From Saturnia japonica (Eukaryota; Arthropoda; Insecta; Lepidoptera; Saturniidae), in contig CM065325.1 in assembly GCA_033032175.1 (NCBI GenBank), forward strand, positions 15,652,930 to 15,716,929: 64,000 bases of DNA, given 5' to 3'. The number at the start of each line of letters is the position of its first letter. The first letter of the stretch is position 1. Below are positions 55,144-64,000 of the stretch, piece by piece. The notes under the pieces are model-generated. The model made no database searches. It was not told where the DNA came from and was given only the letters and a program-made list of their open reading frames with translations. The position numbers were made by a program, and so were the translations under genes.

Positions 55144-55479
55144 TTCCTTAAATACCTTTAGAAAGTGTATGATAAAAATATATAAAATTTTAATTTTGAT
55201 ACTTGTAGCGTAATGTAGCGCATGTAGTTTAACCTTTAATAACTTTCTTGACACTTAGCTGTCGAGGTGTTAACCACTCGAAGTCGTTATAGTTAAACGG
55301 CGCATGCGCAACCCTTCGCTGGCTATTACTTGTTTAAACCACATCTAAACTAACTTAAACCGGTTGAACCAAATCGTACTGTCATGTGCATAAAGAGATC
55401 GAAACAAATCATGGCTTATGTTTATTGAGGTTTTATGTACTACATACTAGAGACGACGCCTCAATATGATCGTTTGAAA

Positions 55480-55575
55480 CAAGCGTTCGAGTGCGTACGC
55501 TCGAACTTACAGTCTGTGTCGGGCACTTGTTGCGATTACATGTCTCAGTACAGCATGCATGTGTACTGAGATACT
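55480..55575. other. Two closely spaced hairpins
   Basis: GTTCGAGTGCGTACGCTCGA (55485-55506 region) folds around GCGTACGC with a two-base bulge. TCTCAGTACA (55543-55552) and TGTACTGAGA (55562-55571) form a perfect ten-base stem around GCATGCATG. Confidence 0.7.
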
Positions 55576-55861
55576 GTTTAAACGACTCGAGAAACAAGTA
55601 AAATTCAAGGAATTACATTTCAACAGTAAGCAGATTGTATTAATGCAGACATGCCCCGCGACCCACGCCCAGCGGTATCAAATGGAGCACAATTTGTCTT
55701 CATAATAGCTGCTCTAGTACGTAGTACTTAATACCTCAATGCTAATGTTAGATATGCTTCTATAGAGTACGTCGTAGGCGGTCAGTACAAACATTATTAT
55801 AAACTAGCTTTGCAAGTGGCTTTGCACACGTGTACTACAGAATCATTTAGTAAAGCCAAGT

Positions 55862-56068
55862 CAGCTTGGAGACGATTTTGCGTTTGTAGTAGTGTACGGT
55901 ATAGTATACCTACGTATCGGTAGTGTACAGTATACGTGTGTAGTTAGAGTGCCAGGCACACGGTAGCTACAAGCTAGCGCAAACTGATTTATTCCGGTTT
56001 TACTCACTTCAAAGTGAGTAATACTCAAGTATTACACTACTATAAACGCAAAAACGTCTCCAAGCTGA
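55862..56068 (+). mobile_element. MITE with 36-bp terminal inverted repeats
   Basis: 55862-55897 (TCAGCTTGGAGACGATTTTG...) and 56033-56068 match as reverse complements at 34 of 36 bases. The interior contains a perfect ten-base stem TTACTCACTT-CA-AAGTGAGTAA (56000-56021) and GTATAGTATAC-type words. No coding. The target-site duplication is not obvious, so the superfamily is open. Confidence 0.8.
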
Positions 56069-57489
56069 ATTACCTGTAGTAAAGTAGCGTAGATTATATT
56101 TAAAAATGTTCAAATTGAAGTCTCGTCATTATCGGCGCAGCTGTTTCGAAAAATTGCTCGGACAAATAGATTTTGTGATTTTGCGCTTGGTTAACTTGCA
56201 AACAACCGTATGTGTTTAAGAAAAGCCTTTACTTGGAAACCATAGACAGATATGAGCCTTGGTAGCGTGTAGTTATTTAGCCCATATCAATTATATTTTC
56301 TAAGTAGATACGGCATAGACGCTCTTTAAACCGAATCGTAAATGTTGGGCAATTTTTCTCACTTCACTTTTGACTTGATATCGGCGTGAGCGGGAAGAAA
56401 GTGTTATCCTTTTTTGACAACAGAGTTTCCGCCTTACGATGTGATTACATATCTCTTTTGTTACAACATGCTGATAACAAAATTTGTGGCGTTTTCAAAT
56501 TGTTTTTATTGAGAATGTAACGCGTCTAATTATATACGTCATTGGGCCATAGATTGTTATGAAACGCAATTATTTATTTTTTTATAATCCAACTGGTAGT
56601 CACTAAGATTAGTACGTTCAAACATATAAAAAAATCACTGTAGCTTTAAAATATTATAGTATGGCTTTAAAAATTAGTTGTCGCTCAGTGCAGGTTTTTT
56701 TTTAATAATAATAGTGAGCTTGTTTATTAAGAACTCGATCTACATATAGATCTACTAGGTACTAGGAAAATTCTAGACGAATAAATTCATTTGTAGCGAT
56801 CCTTTCGGATCTTAGAATCAATAAAGTCACCTCCATAAATAAAGAACAAACAAGACAACTTACGCAAAATACACATAAAAAGTATATACTTAAAAGTTGT
56901 AATAAAACCCGTTCCGTGAAACCTTCTGAATATTTCATAAGGAAAGCTTTTTCCGCTTTTAACACCAATATTTGCATGTTATGAACCGACTCCCACACCT
57001 TGCTTGATCTTTCTTATTGTTTTATATTTATTTCCTCTGAGTATGTCTTACCTCTTTTTTCTATCGAAGTTTCGAGACCTCTTAAAATGACATAACTACC
57101 ACTTTATCTTTCGCTTGTCGAGAAAAGCTTCGTCTAGAGTCTAGACCTTACTCTCCCTCGCTTACCTTCATTTTTTTTTTCAAAAAATTGCCTTAAAGAA
57201 CTTTTTGTTTCGTATCACGAGTCCAATCATCTCTGCTCTTCTGTTATCTATTTTTCCCAACAATTGTTTTTCTGCATCTTGTGAAGTGAAGACTAAACTG
57301 GTAAATGTGTTGTATAAAAAGGTCAATATAAACGCAAGGGATAAGGAACAGTAGCATTTACTCCATCGACAAGAGCTGAACTCTTAAATTAAAGAAGAAA
57401 AAGTCTGAAGAACAGTAGAATCTGTTCAAGATTTCTCTGGGAGACATTTTCTTTCACATCTATAATAAGTACTTGAAGATGGTAGCTAG
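56069..57489. other. AT-rich stretch, nothing recognised
   Basis: About 1.4 kb with chance frames only (for example minus 56762-56998, hydrophobic and without a domain). Confidence 0.35.
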
Positions 57490-57575
57490 TCAGGTGGACA
57501 TTAGAAAATGCCGTACCACTATGCTATGCTTTCATCACGTTTTCCTTCAACGAAAACTCAGGCTCGTTGCAAGTA
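57490..57575 (-). mobile_element. tRNA-derived SINE, family K copy 7 (internal part)
   Basis: On the minus strand: GCAACGAGCCTGAGTTTTCG, TTGAAGGAAAACGTGATGAA, AGCATAGCATAGTGGTACGG and CATTTTCTAATGTCCACCTG. Confidence 0.65.
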
Positions 57576-58300
57576 TATATTTATATAGTTCGACGCTGTA
57601 TTTATATAGCACCTAACATAGTGCCGCCATAATCAACCTGTATAAATCCAGTAATCAATTGGCGTAGTCAGGTGTCTGCTCTCGAATGGGTCGCGGTCAC
57701 CATACACATAGTAATAAACCTATCACAGTAACTTTCTTTTGGTTCGTTGAGTTTCGGGTTCAGCTGATGATATTCAGCTATCGAGAGTCTTGCAGATCTA
57801 CCGGTGGCCACCGTTGTTCATATATTGTACTGTTTTAATCATAAGGCATAGTATCGTCAATTTACCGTGCTGATATATATAAAACAAGTAGGTAATGGGT
57901 TAAGGCTTTAAACTTAGTAGCTACATATACGTGGCAGCTGCTTAAAAGACTTGTAATTAATTTAGAATCCAATAAGTTAAGTCTTGTTTACAACAAATAA
58001 TTACATCACAGCACCAATTGAAATCCCATTAGATCGGTGATGAAAATGAAAGGGCCCCCAGACAAAGGAATCAGATGGCAAATAAAATGTGGATCGACCC
58101 TTTGTCTTGGCTCCGGGCGGACAAGTAACATTCAATTTATCAGGAATCTGTTATTGGTCCATGTTACAAAAATTAGAGATGTGGCCTTTATGAAATTGCT
58201 GATTTTTAACAATGGCTAGTGTGAATCTAATCTAATCTAATCTTTGATTATAATTATAATTACATATTTTGATAAATTTTATAGCAATGGTACTTTTATT
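57576..58300. other. Non-coding stretch with an inverted repeat and (AATCT)n
   Basis: GGCCCCCAGACAAAGG (58052-58067) is an imperfect inverted match of CCTTTGTCTTGGCTCC (58098-58113). A short (AATCT)n tract of about four units lies at 58215-58235. A 60-codon frame at 58037-58219 has no domain. Confidence 0.35.
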
Positions 58301-58304
58301 TTAA

Positions 58305-58415
58305 GTCAGTTGTTCATTTGTTTTTTCGCCATTCGATTTTTCTTTAATATCACGTTTGTGTTTGTGTGACCACGGAAAAATCAAAATTGTCCGTTATTCC
58401 GTCGTGGCATCAACG
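58305..58415 (+). mobile_element. Mariner 5'-region fragment
   Basis: GTTCATTTGTTTTTTCGCCA, TTCGATTTTTCTTTAATATC and GGAAAAATCAAAATTGTCCG TTATTCCG align with 60525-60605 of the mariner at 60376-61449 (TTCATTTGTTTTCGCACCAT, TTGATTTTTCTTTGAAATCG, ATGGAAAACTTAAAATATCG). It covers the end of the leader and the first transposase codons, and no ends are kept. It directly abuts the family R copy. Confidence 0.5.
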
Positions 58416-58479
58416 TAGCACAGACGCAGTGTTAACGACGTGCATGGACCAGGAACCATAACTGAACGCAAGGTATATT

Positions 58480-58970
58480 TATGTTTTGATACGATCGTCA
58501 ACGTTCTAGAAGTTATGATCTCAATAATGGGTGACCGAAGACGAAATCGATAACGTCGAATTGAAAGCCATAGTGGAAACCTGGGTATTTTCTTAAATAA
58601 TTTTTGGAGTAAAAACTTATTTCGCCACTTTGGCTGATCGTTGGTAGGGGAAAAACTTATGGGTTCGCGTGACCTTGGTGTCACCGATGACCTCGACATG
58701 CTCCTAACGTATTGCGCTTGCGTCAGACTGGCGATGCGTAGTACAGAGGCCTGTGTACACATGTATAAGCATGTATACACATATACATTGTATATATGAA
58801 CGACAGTAGAATATGCGTATTTAACTTTTTGGATAGGTAAAATCTTGTGATTTCGCATCACCAACATGTTCTCCAATAATTCAGACTGTAATTGATTTAA
58901 AAATTCAGTATTGAGTTTTCACGTCTGTCGGCAGTCCTTATAACTGCGTCTGTTTTTTTTTTTTATAATG
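58480..58970 (-). repeat. Family R repeat, copy 2 (longest)
   Basis: Reverse orientation. On the element strand: CAGACGCAGTTATAAGGACT, GCCGACAGACGTGAAAACTC, GCGAAATCACAAGATTTTAC, CTATCCAAAAAGTTAAATAC, CGCCAGTCTGACGCAAGCGC, GGAGCATGTCGAGGTCATCG and CGCGAACCCATAAGTTTTTC. The 160-codon minus-strand frame at 58394-58876 (MENMLVMRNHKILPIQKV...) runs through this repeat and the neighbouring mariner fragment. The other two copies do not keep it, so I do not call it a gene. The class is unknown. Confidence 0.65.
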
Positions 58971-59227
58971 AATAATAATTATTGTTTTAACTTCCTTATT
59001 AATTATTACTAGGTTAATATCGATTGGATAAAAAAAAAAAAAAACATTTGTTTGTTGTACAATGACGTAACAACTGCTAATTAGTTACAAACGGGAGTAG
59101 CAAAGAAAATTTCACATCAACTTTATTTCCGCAAAGGCCACATGAAACAAATTATTATTATTGCCTTTACATATATAGATATTATCCTTTAAACGCTTGT
59201 ATCTTATAATTTGTACCAATCAATCGG

Positions 59228-59405
59228 TGACATGGAGAGGACAGCCTCCGGGGATTCTGGGCTTTTTGTCGCCCGACACCTGCCCGAAAGATCGAATTTC
59301 TTGTTTGTGAATTGTTATTGAAGGCAACTGACACGCTGCTACTCCCGCTGCTGTACCATGTTGATCGTGCGTCTGACAGAATTGTGTTACATCCAGATGC
59401 AATAT
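59228..59405. other. GC-rich unidentified segment
   Basis: Balanced composition in AT-rich surroundings (GGAGAGGACAGCCTCCGGGG, CGCCCGACACCTGCCCGAAA). Open on the minus strand for 62 codons (59408-59220) and on the plus from ATG 59232 for about 28 codons (MERTASGDSGLFVARHLPER...). No family recognised. It may be an old exon or a repeat piece. Confidence 0.2.
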
Positions 59406-60375
59406 CATGTAGAGATTTATTTATAAAATAAATAGTTTTTTTGATGATATCGTCATAGCAACTCCCCTTTGGAGCGGGAAAACAGATTCAAGTTTTATTT
59501 TCGTAAGGGTATTTTTATAGGTTAGCATTAGGAGAATAATGGTGATTTTTGTTAGTAACTCCCTCTCTGTAAACCAACTAAAAACTAAATAATAATAAAA
59601 TTACGTAAACACACAACAACAACAACTAATCGACTAAATATTAATAAAGCCATTTGATTTTTATGCAAGTTCTTTTCAATCACTGAGATTTGTTCCGAAC
59701 CTGTATTGGTGTTTTGAAATTTATAGAAAAATAAACCGTCTTCCGTAAATTAGTATAAACGAAATGGACATTAATTACCTACCGTCGGCTAATTAATTAT
59801 AAACCAGTTTAATCACCAAAATATAAGTGTGGATTATCATCATCAAAACCAATAGACCACTATAATAGTTATGTCCACACACGTAAAATTATTATGATGT
59901 CCTGTTATTTAATAGACCGCAAAATATTATTCTAATAGGAATAATTAAATATGTATAACAGTGCCATCTAGTAAGATGAAACGGCAACTTCGGATATTGC
60001 TTTCATAAAGCACTCGAGATATTGTTATTCATATTTTATACTATGAATCCACTACATATAGCATATTAACTATAGCCATGAAAAGCTTCTTTATCTAAAA
60101 CAAAAACTTCTTACGATTTTGAACACTAAGAAGTGATTACAGTTGCTTAATCACTGGTGTTTTTTATTAAAAAAAAAGTGTTTATTTATTTTCATGATTA
60201 CGTAATCATAACCTTTAATGGTTATTACCACCTTAAGCATTTTCTTATACTTTTCATTTTCATGAATTATTTTCTGAGAGTATGAATAAAAATAGAATCC
60301 AATAACAAGTATGTAGTCGAATTGTTGGATTAGGTTTCACATTTAACTGTTTAAAATAAAGGACCCACCTGTAAT
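59406..60375. other. AT-rich stretch, nothing recognised
   Basis: The words GTAACTCCCTCTCTGTAAACC at 59555 recall the LINE tail of 14.57 kb, but the similarity stops within 25 bases. Nothing else is seen. Confidence 0.35.
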
Positions 60376-61449
60376 TTAGGTACTTACATATGAAATTGGC
60401 GTTTTGTTGAACTGGCCACTTTGATCTTAAATATCTGGTGTTTGGTTAGGAATTACAAATTCATTTTTTTTTCATTCATAAAAAATCATATTTAAGCTTG
60501 TTTATTTGTGCTTCGAATTTAGTGATTCATTTGTTTTCGCACCATTTGATTTTTCTTTGAAATCGTTCTTTTCACAAAATGGAAAACTTAAAATATCGCG
60601 TTATTTACGAATATGAGTACTTGAAACAAATTGGAAAGTAAAAAAGCTCGAGTAATAGGTACCGCATGAATTTACTTAAGCACGCCAATAAACACGCAGT
60701 GAGGGCTGCGTTACATCACTCAATCGTCACAATAACGAGGGAATTTTGTATCGTATTGTTACTTGTGACAAAAATAGATTCTTTACGATAATCGGAAACG
60801 CTCATTACAGTAGTTGGACCTAGGAGAACTGGCTAAATTATATCCTAAGGGGAAATTGATTCAGAAAAAGGTACTGGTGAGTGTTTGGTGGACCAGTGCT
60901 GATGTCATACACTACAGCTACCAAGATCTGGCCAGACGATAATGGCAAATCTGTATTGTCAACAATTTCAAACCATGATGGAAAAGCTAGCCGTTAAACA
61001 ACCGAGACTGGTCAATTTCTTTAGACCACTGCTCCTTTAGGGCAACGCTAAAGCCCATACGACACACGACAGACTGTCGCTAAATTAGATGAACTGTGGT
61101 TGGAATGTCTCGGACACCCACCATACTCCCCAGACTTTGCTCTAACAGATTACCACTTATTTTGGAATTTAGGCAATGTCTTGTAAGGATAAAAATTAAT
61201 TTCCCGTTGAGGCTGTACAAACCGGCCTGAAAGATTTTATTGATTCACGCTCTCGCAATTTTTTTAGGAATGGAATTAATGAACTACCTATAAAATGGCG
61301 AAAGTACTTAAATAATAAACTATTATTATCTAATTAATCTATTATTAAGTATGTACTACATACTTCGATTGATTAAATGTATGATTTTTTAATACATTTT
61401 CGTTTTACTTTTTCCATATAAAATACTAATTTCATATGTAAGGTCCTAA
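60376..61449 (+). mobile_element. Mariner DNA transposon, degenerate but with both ends
   Basis: The left end TTAGGTACTTACATATGAAA (60376-) and the right end, reversed, TTAGGACCTTACATATGAAA (61449 back) are matching inverted repeats of about 30 bases. The right flank is TA (61450-61451), as expected for mariner insertion. The left TA is mutated (AT at 60374-60375). Length about 1,075 bp, shorter than the usual 1.25-1.3 kb, so about 200 bp of transposase is deleted. The interior carries the transposase pseudogene. Confidence 0.88.
60579..61337 (+). pseudogene. Mariner transposase pseudogene
   Basis: ATG at 60579 starts MENLKYRVIYEYEYLKQIGK and soon hits a stop. The N-terminal helix-turn-helix region is mostly deleted. 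Later pieces in shifting frames: TCDKNR (first Asp of DD34D) followed by YDNRKRS; KKVLVSVWWTSADVIHYSY; GNAKAHTTHDR, where the usual HDNARPH has lost the second catalytic Asp (Gly instead); KLDELWLECLGHPPYSPDFA then LTDYHLFWNLGNV (third Asp kept). The C-terminus EAVQTGLKDFIDSRSRNFFR followed by NGINELPIKWRKYL is intact up to TAA 61335-61337. It cannot encode an active enzyme. Confidence 0.88.
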
Positions 61450-62374
61450 TAGTAAAATGTAAAAAAGCTTGAGAATATAAAATGGTTTTTCATTTTAAAA
61501 TTACTCAGATGTACAATAATACTGAAGCTGACAGTGGGTGCTGTATATATTTCTTTATGACAAGGATCAAGTATCTATGGTGTAAAACCAAATTTTTTTA
61601 ATCAAAATCTATCCAGTACTTTAGCGTGATGCGCACACAACGGCAAATTTTAATCATTTTATTTATATATAAATAGATAGATTTTCGTATAGTTTAATAA
61701 TATAGCTCTGATAATACGGTGGAGGGTATACCTATCGCTGCCATTATTTGCGTGGACGATAAAAGTTACGATGGCCTTTAACTAAAGTTCTCATAGTAAA
61801 TTCCGTGATTTTCCCTTAACTGTAGCCATCATGTGACTTATAATAGATGTCGTTATAACGTAATAAATCCACAGTGTATGAACTTAGGACATAAAATTTT
61901 ATAACTCCAATATATATATTCGAAATAAAAAAAATATTTATATAGACAGAGTAAAATTATTTTTACACAATTAAAAACTAATTTCAACATAATGAATTCT
62001 CTTTATTGCCATTGTTGGCTAACATTTTACTAAAACTACTAACTCTCTACGAAACACGATAAAACAAGTATAACTTCAAAAATTCAAAATCAGGAATATC
62101 CTGGTTTACATAGACATAACAGCTTTATTAACTACAAATTTCAAGTCCTTTAATTAAAGTTAAAAAAAAAACCTTATTATACTTTGTATTAAAGGATTCA
62201 CGTAAAAATTCATAAGGCGTGGAAAGAAGAAAAAGCACACGTTATTAACAAATGTGTATGATTTTAACTATCGCCAAATAAATGCACGTTTAATGACTTA
62301 ATTTTATTAATAAGGTCTATTAATAAATAATATCAGCCTGTTTGTGTTTGTTTGTTTTATACTACAAGAACATT
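61450..62374. other. AT-rich stretch, nothing recognised
   Basis: A locally GC-richer patch at 61720-61860 (GTGGAGGGTATACCTATCGC) is unrecognised. No coding frame. Confidence 0.35.
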
Positions 62375-62515
62375 TCTCTTGGTTTCCTCATGATGTCTTC
62401 TTCACCGTCAGCCGATTGTATTACCAATTGAAATTAGTAAACGTACGCGAGTTTCGAAAACATTGTTGGTACCACGATATTCCGCCGATAAACCACTAGA
62501 CCACCGCGATCTTTT
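62375..62515 (-). mobile_element. tRNA-derived SINE of a third family
   Basis: On the minus strand it begins ATCGCGGTGGTCTAGTGGTT TATCGGCGG, a good tRNA-like head with A box TGGTCTAGTGGTTTA. Then comes a weak B-box-like TTTTCGAAACTCG and GACGGTGAAGAAGACATCAT GAGGAAACC, the classic lepidopteran SINE body. One copy in the window. Confidence 0.55.
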
Positions 62516-62682
62516 TATAAGGTCCCTATTAGGACTTAATTAGGTGAGATTTGTTCTTAAAATAGTAAATATGTCACTGAGCTCGAATCATATAATAATA
62601 CCAAAACGTTTACCTAAAACTTGTTCAATATTATTAGCATCTGGCTCTTACCGTCTCCCGCTGTTTCTTATAACAAGTCAAA

Positions 62683-62696
62683 CCTAACCTAACCTA
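62683..62696 (+). repeat. Short telomere-like repeat
   Basis: CCTAACCTAACCTA is almost three units of the insect telomere repeat (TTAGG)n in reverse, too short to indicate a telomere. Confidence 0.6.
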
Positions 62697-62697
62697 G

Positions 62698-63136
62698 ACA
62701 CATCTTCCGTTAATGGCACAAGTATTTTGTTGGGAGTAAATAATATAATTAGGGGATATATAATGGTGACGAATATAACCTTTAGCGACAGAAATATCGT
62801 TACCATTATAAATGAAACTAAAACGAACCTATTTGAAATTACTGTTAACAAAAATTTCAGCAGAGAGAATCGCTTGAAGCGCTAAAGCCGTGTACTGCGC
62901 AAAATACACCTTCATGCGTTGTTGAACAGCACATAAAAGCGTGAAGTAATTGAAAAAGAGTGGGTTGGAAGGGTTTAAACATATCAAGTAAGTATATATA
63001 ATATATTTAATGAATTTGAAGATTATATAAAGCAGTTTTAACTATCTAAAAGTGGTTTATTTAATTAACTTAGCAAACATCTCTTCCCGAGGGAAGGAAC
63101 TGGTATAATTATCACGAGTATGTAGTTTATTTACTG
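62698..63136. other. Non-coding stretch, nothing recognised
   Basis: No coding frame or repeat boundary. A slightly GC-richer patch lies at 62860-62940. Confidence 0.35.
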
Positions 63137-63620
63137 CTGGCTGCTCCCGCGGCTGCGCTTGCGTGGACTACAAAATGCCGTCGATCGAGCACACGCGCAA
63201 AACGTCCTTTCTCCGTTCCTAGTTATTTTAAAAACAAAAATGCTTTTTCTGGATGATCCTTAGAAGATATAAATATGATATTGTTCACATTTTTGAAGGT
63301 TTATTTAAGAATTAGAATTATGTAGTACATTAATTTCCTATACAAATTATAGTTTACTCAGCGTTAGCCATTTAAGCGCCCCGAAATCATCGTTTTCCGG
63401 TAAGATTTTTGTATGCGCGGAATCCTAATTCTTTTCATAGAATAAAAGTAGCCTGTATTACTCCGTATAACGTTAGCTATCTGCCAGTGAAATTCTCATT
63501 AAATCGGTCAAATCGTTTCGGAAATTAGCCTGAATAATTAGATATGCAGGTAAAAAAAAAAGGATATTCCTTATAAAAACCGTATATACTTTCATATACA
63601 TTTAGTAATAAAAAGGCACT
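63137..63620 (-). mobile_element. Helitron-like element, family D copy 5
   Basis: On the minus strand the 3' end GCCGCGGGAGCAGCCAG lies at 63137 with the last bases changed from CTAG to CCAG. It shares TAGTCCACGCAAGCGCAGCC, GTGCTCGATCGACGGCATTT, AAATGGCTAACGCTGAGTAA, AGGAATCC-type and CGATTTAATGAGAATTTCAC words with the other copies. The 5' end is lost near 63620. Confidence 0.7.
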
Positions 63621-63647
63621 GTAACCTGCTGCCGGATCACCTTAGTT

Positions 63648-63955
63648 GTGTAAAAAAACAGAGGCAGTTATAAGGACGTCCGACAGAAATGAAAAATCAA
63701 TTTTCAATTTATAAACCAATTATAGCCTGAATTATTGCAGAGCATGTCAGTGACGCGAAATCACAAGACTTTAACCATCCAAAAATTCAAACACGAGTCA
63801 TATATATGTTCACAAGCCACTAATACTAAGCGTCGCTAGTTTGGCGCAAGCGTAATACGTCACGAGCATGTCGAGGTCATTTTATGACACGAAGGTCACG
63901 TGAACCCATAAGTTTGGTAATCGCTCAAAGCTACTAAGAAGTTTTCACTTCAAAA
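63648..63955 (+). repeat. Family R repeat, copy 1
   Basis: ACAGAGGCAGTTATAAGGAC, GTCCGACAGAAATGAAAAAT, GCAGAGCATGTCAGTGACGC, GAAATCACAAGACTTTAACC, GCGTCGCTAGTTTGGCGCAA, CGTCACGAGCATGTCGAGGT and CGTGAACCCATAAGTTTGGT. Same orientation as the copy at 22075. Confidence 0.75.
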
Positions 63956-64000
63956 ATATATAAGTAAATAAAAAAAAAATCTCTACAGAAATCTCCCGTC

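Noticed and set aside
58394..58876. 160-codon minus-strand frame as a gene
   Set aside because: It runs through family R and a mariner leader fragment, and the other two family R copies do not preserve it. No domain is recognisable.
59550..59600. Third copy of the 14.2-kb LINE tail
   Set aside because: Only about 20 bases (ACTCCCTCTCTGT ... CCAACTAAA) match. The rest of the tail is missing.
62683..62696. Telomere or subtelomere
   Set aside because: Fewer than three CCTAA units, embedded in ordinary sequence.

Overview
The window looks like AT-rich non-coding DNA from an insect, most probably a butterfly or moth. I infer Lepidoptera from the kinds of interspersed repeats I recognise: Helitron-like elements that start with TC and end in CTAG, tRNA-derived SINEs, jockey/CR1-type and RTE-type LINE tails, and a mariner with lepidopteran-type ends. 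I found no intact host protein gene, rRNA or functional tRNA gene. The window reads as a large intergenic interval or the inside of a giant intron that has been filled by transposable elements.

Region by region. 1-5 kb: a possible non-autonomous LTR element with a 90-bp tandem repeat, an unexplained open frame, a Helitron-like copy and an RTE reverse-transcriptase relic. 5-9 kb: SINE-like copies in unremarkable AT-rich DNA. 9.7-15 kb: several LINE 3' fragments (9.7, 9.9, 12.2 and 14.2 kb), then a CpG-rich open frame at 15 kb. 15-25 kb: dense repeats with Helitron-like families, SINEs, 'cgacttcaaaaaggag'-type repeats and a composite Helitron at 17.2-18.0 kb. 25-30 kb: a TTAA-flanked inverted-repeat element, a pair of adjacent foldback elements at 28.4-28.7 kb, and a possible TATA promoter with a 35-residue open frame at 29.6 kb. 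30-45 kb: more Helitron-like copies, LINE relics, SINEs and several CpG-rich patches, some holding TGACGTCA octamers. 46-50 kb: a full-length non-autonomous Helitron, then the best-preserved retroelement of the window, a 5'-truncated LINE with recognisable reverse-transcriptase motifs, and another LINE C-terminal relic. 50-56 kb: Helitron-like copies, one of which carries a retroposed insert flanked by a 13-bp target-site duplication, and a MITE with 36-bp inverted ends. 57-64 kb: a long repeat family (three copies in the window), a degenerate mariner with matching ends, a short telomere-like motif and a last Helitron-like copy.

There is no gene system acting together here. The coherent story is transposon layering. 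At least a dozen copies of several sequence-distinct families end in CTAG (or a one-base variant) next to a host T, and several share the 5' start TCTATAC, as expected if one Helitron machinery mobilised all of them. I did not find a convincing new biological system. The most unusual structures are the paired foldback elements at 28.4 kb, the composite Helitron at 17.2 kb, the nested insertion at 55.0 kb and the LTR element with internal 90-bp repeats at the left edge.
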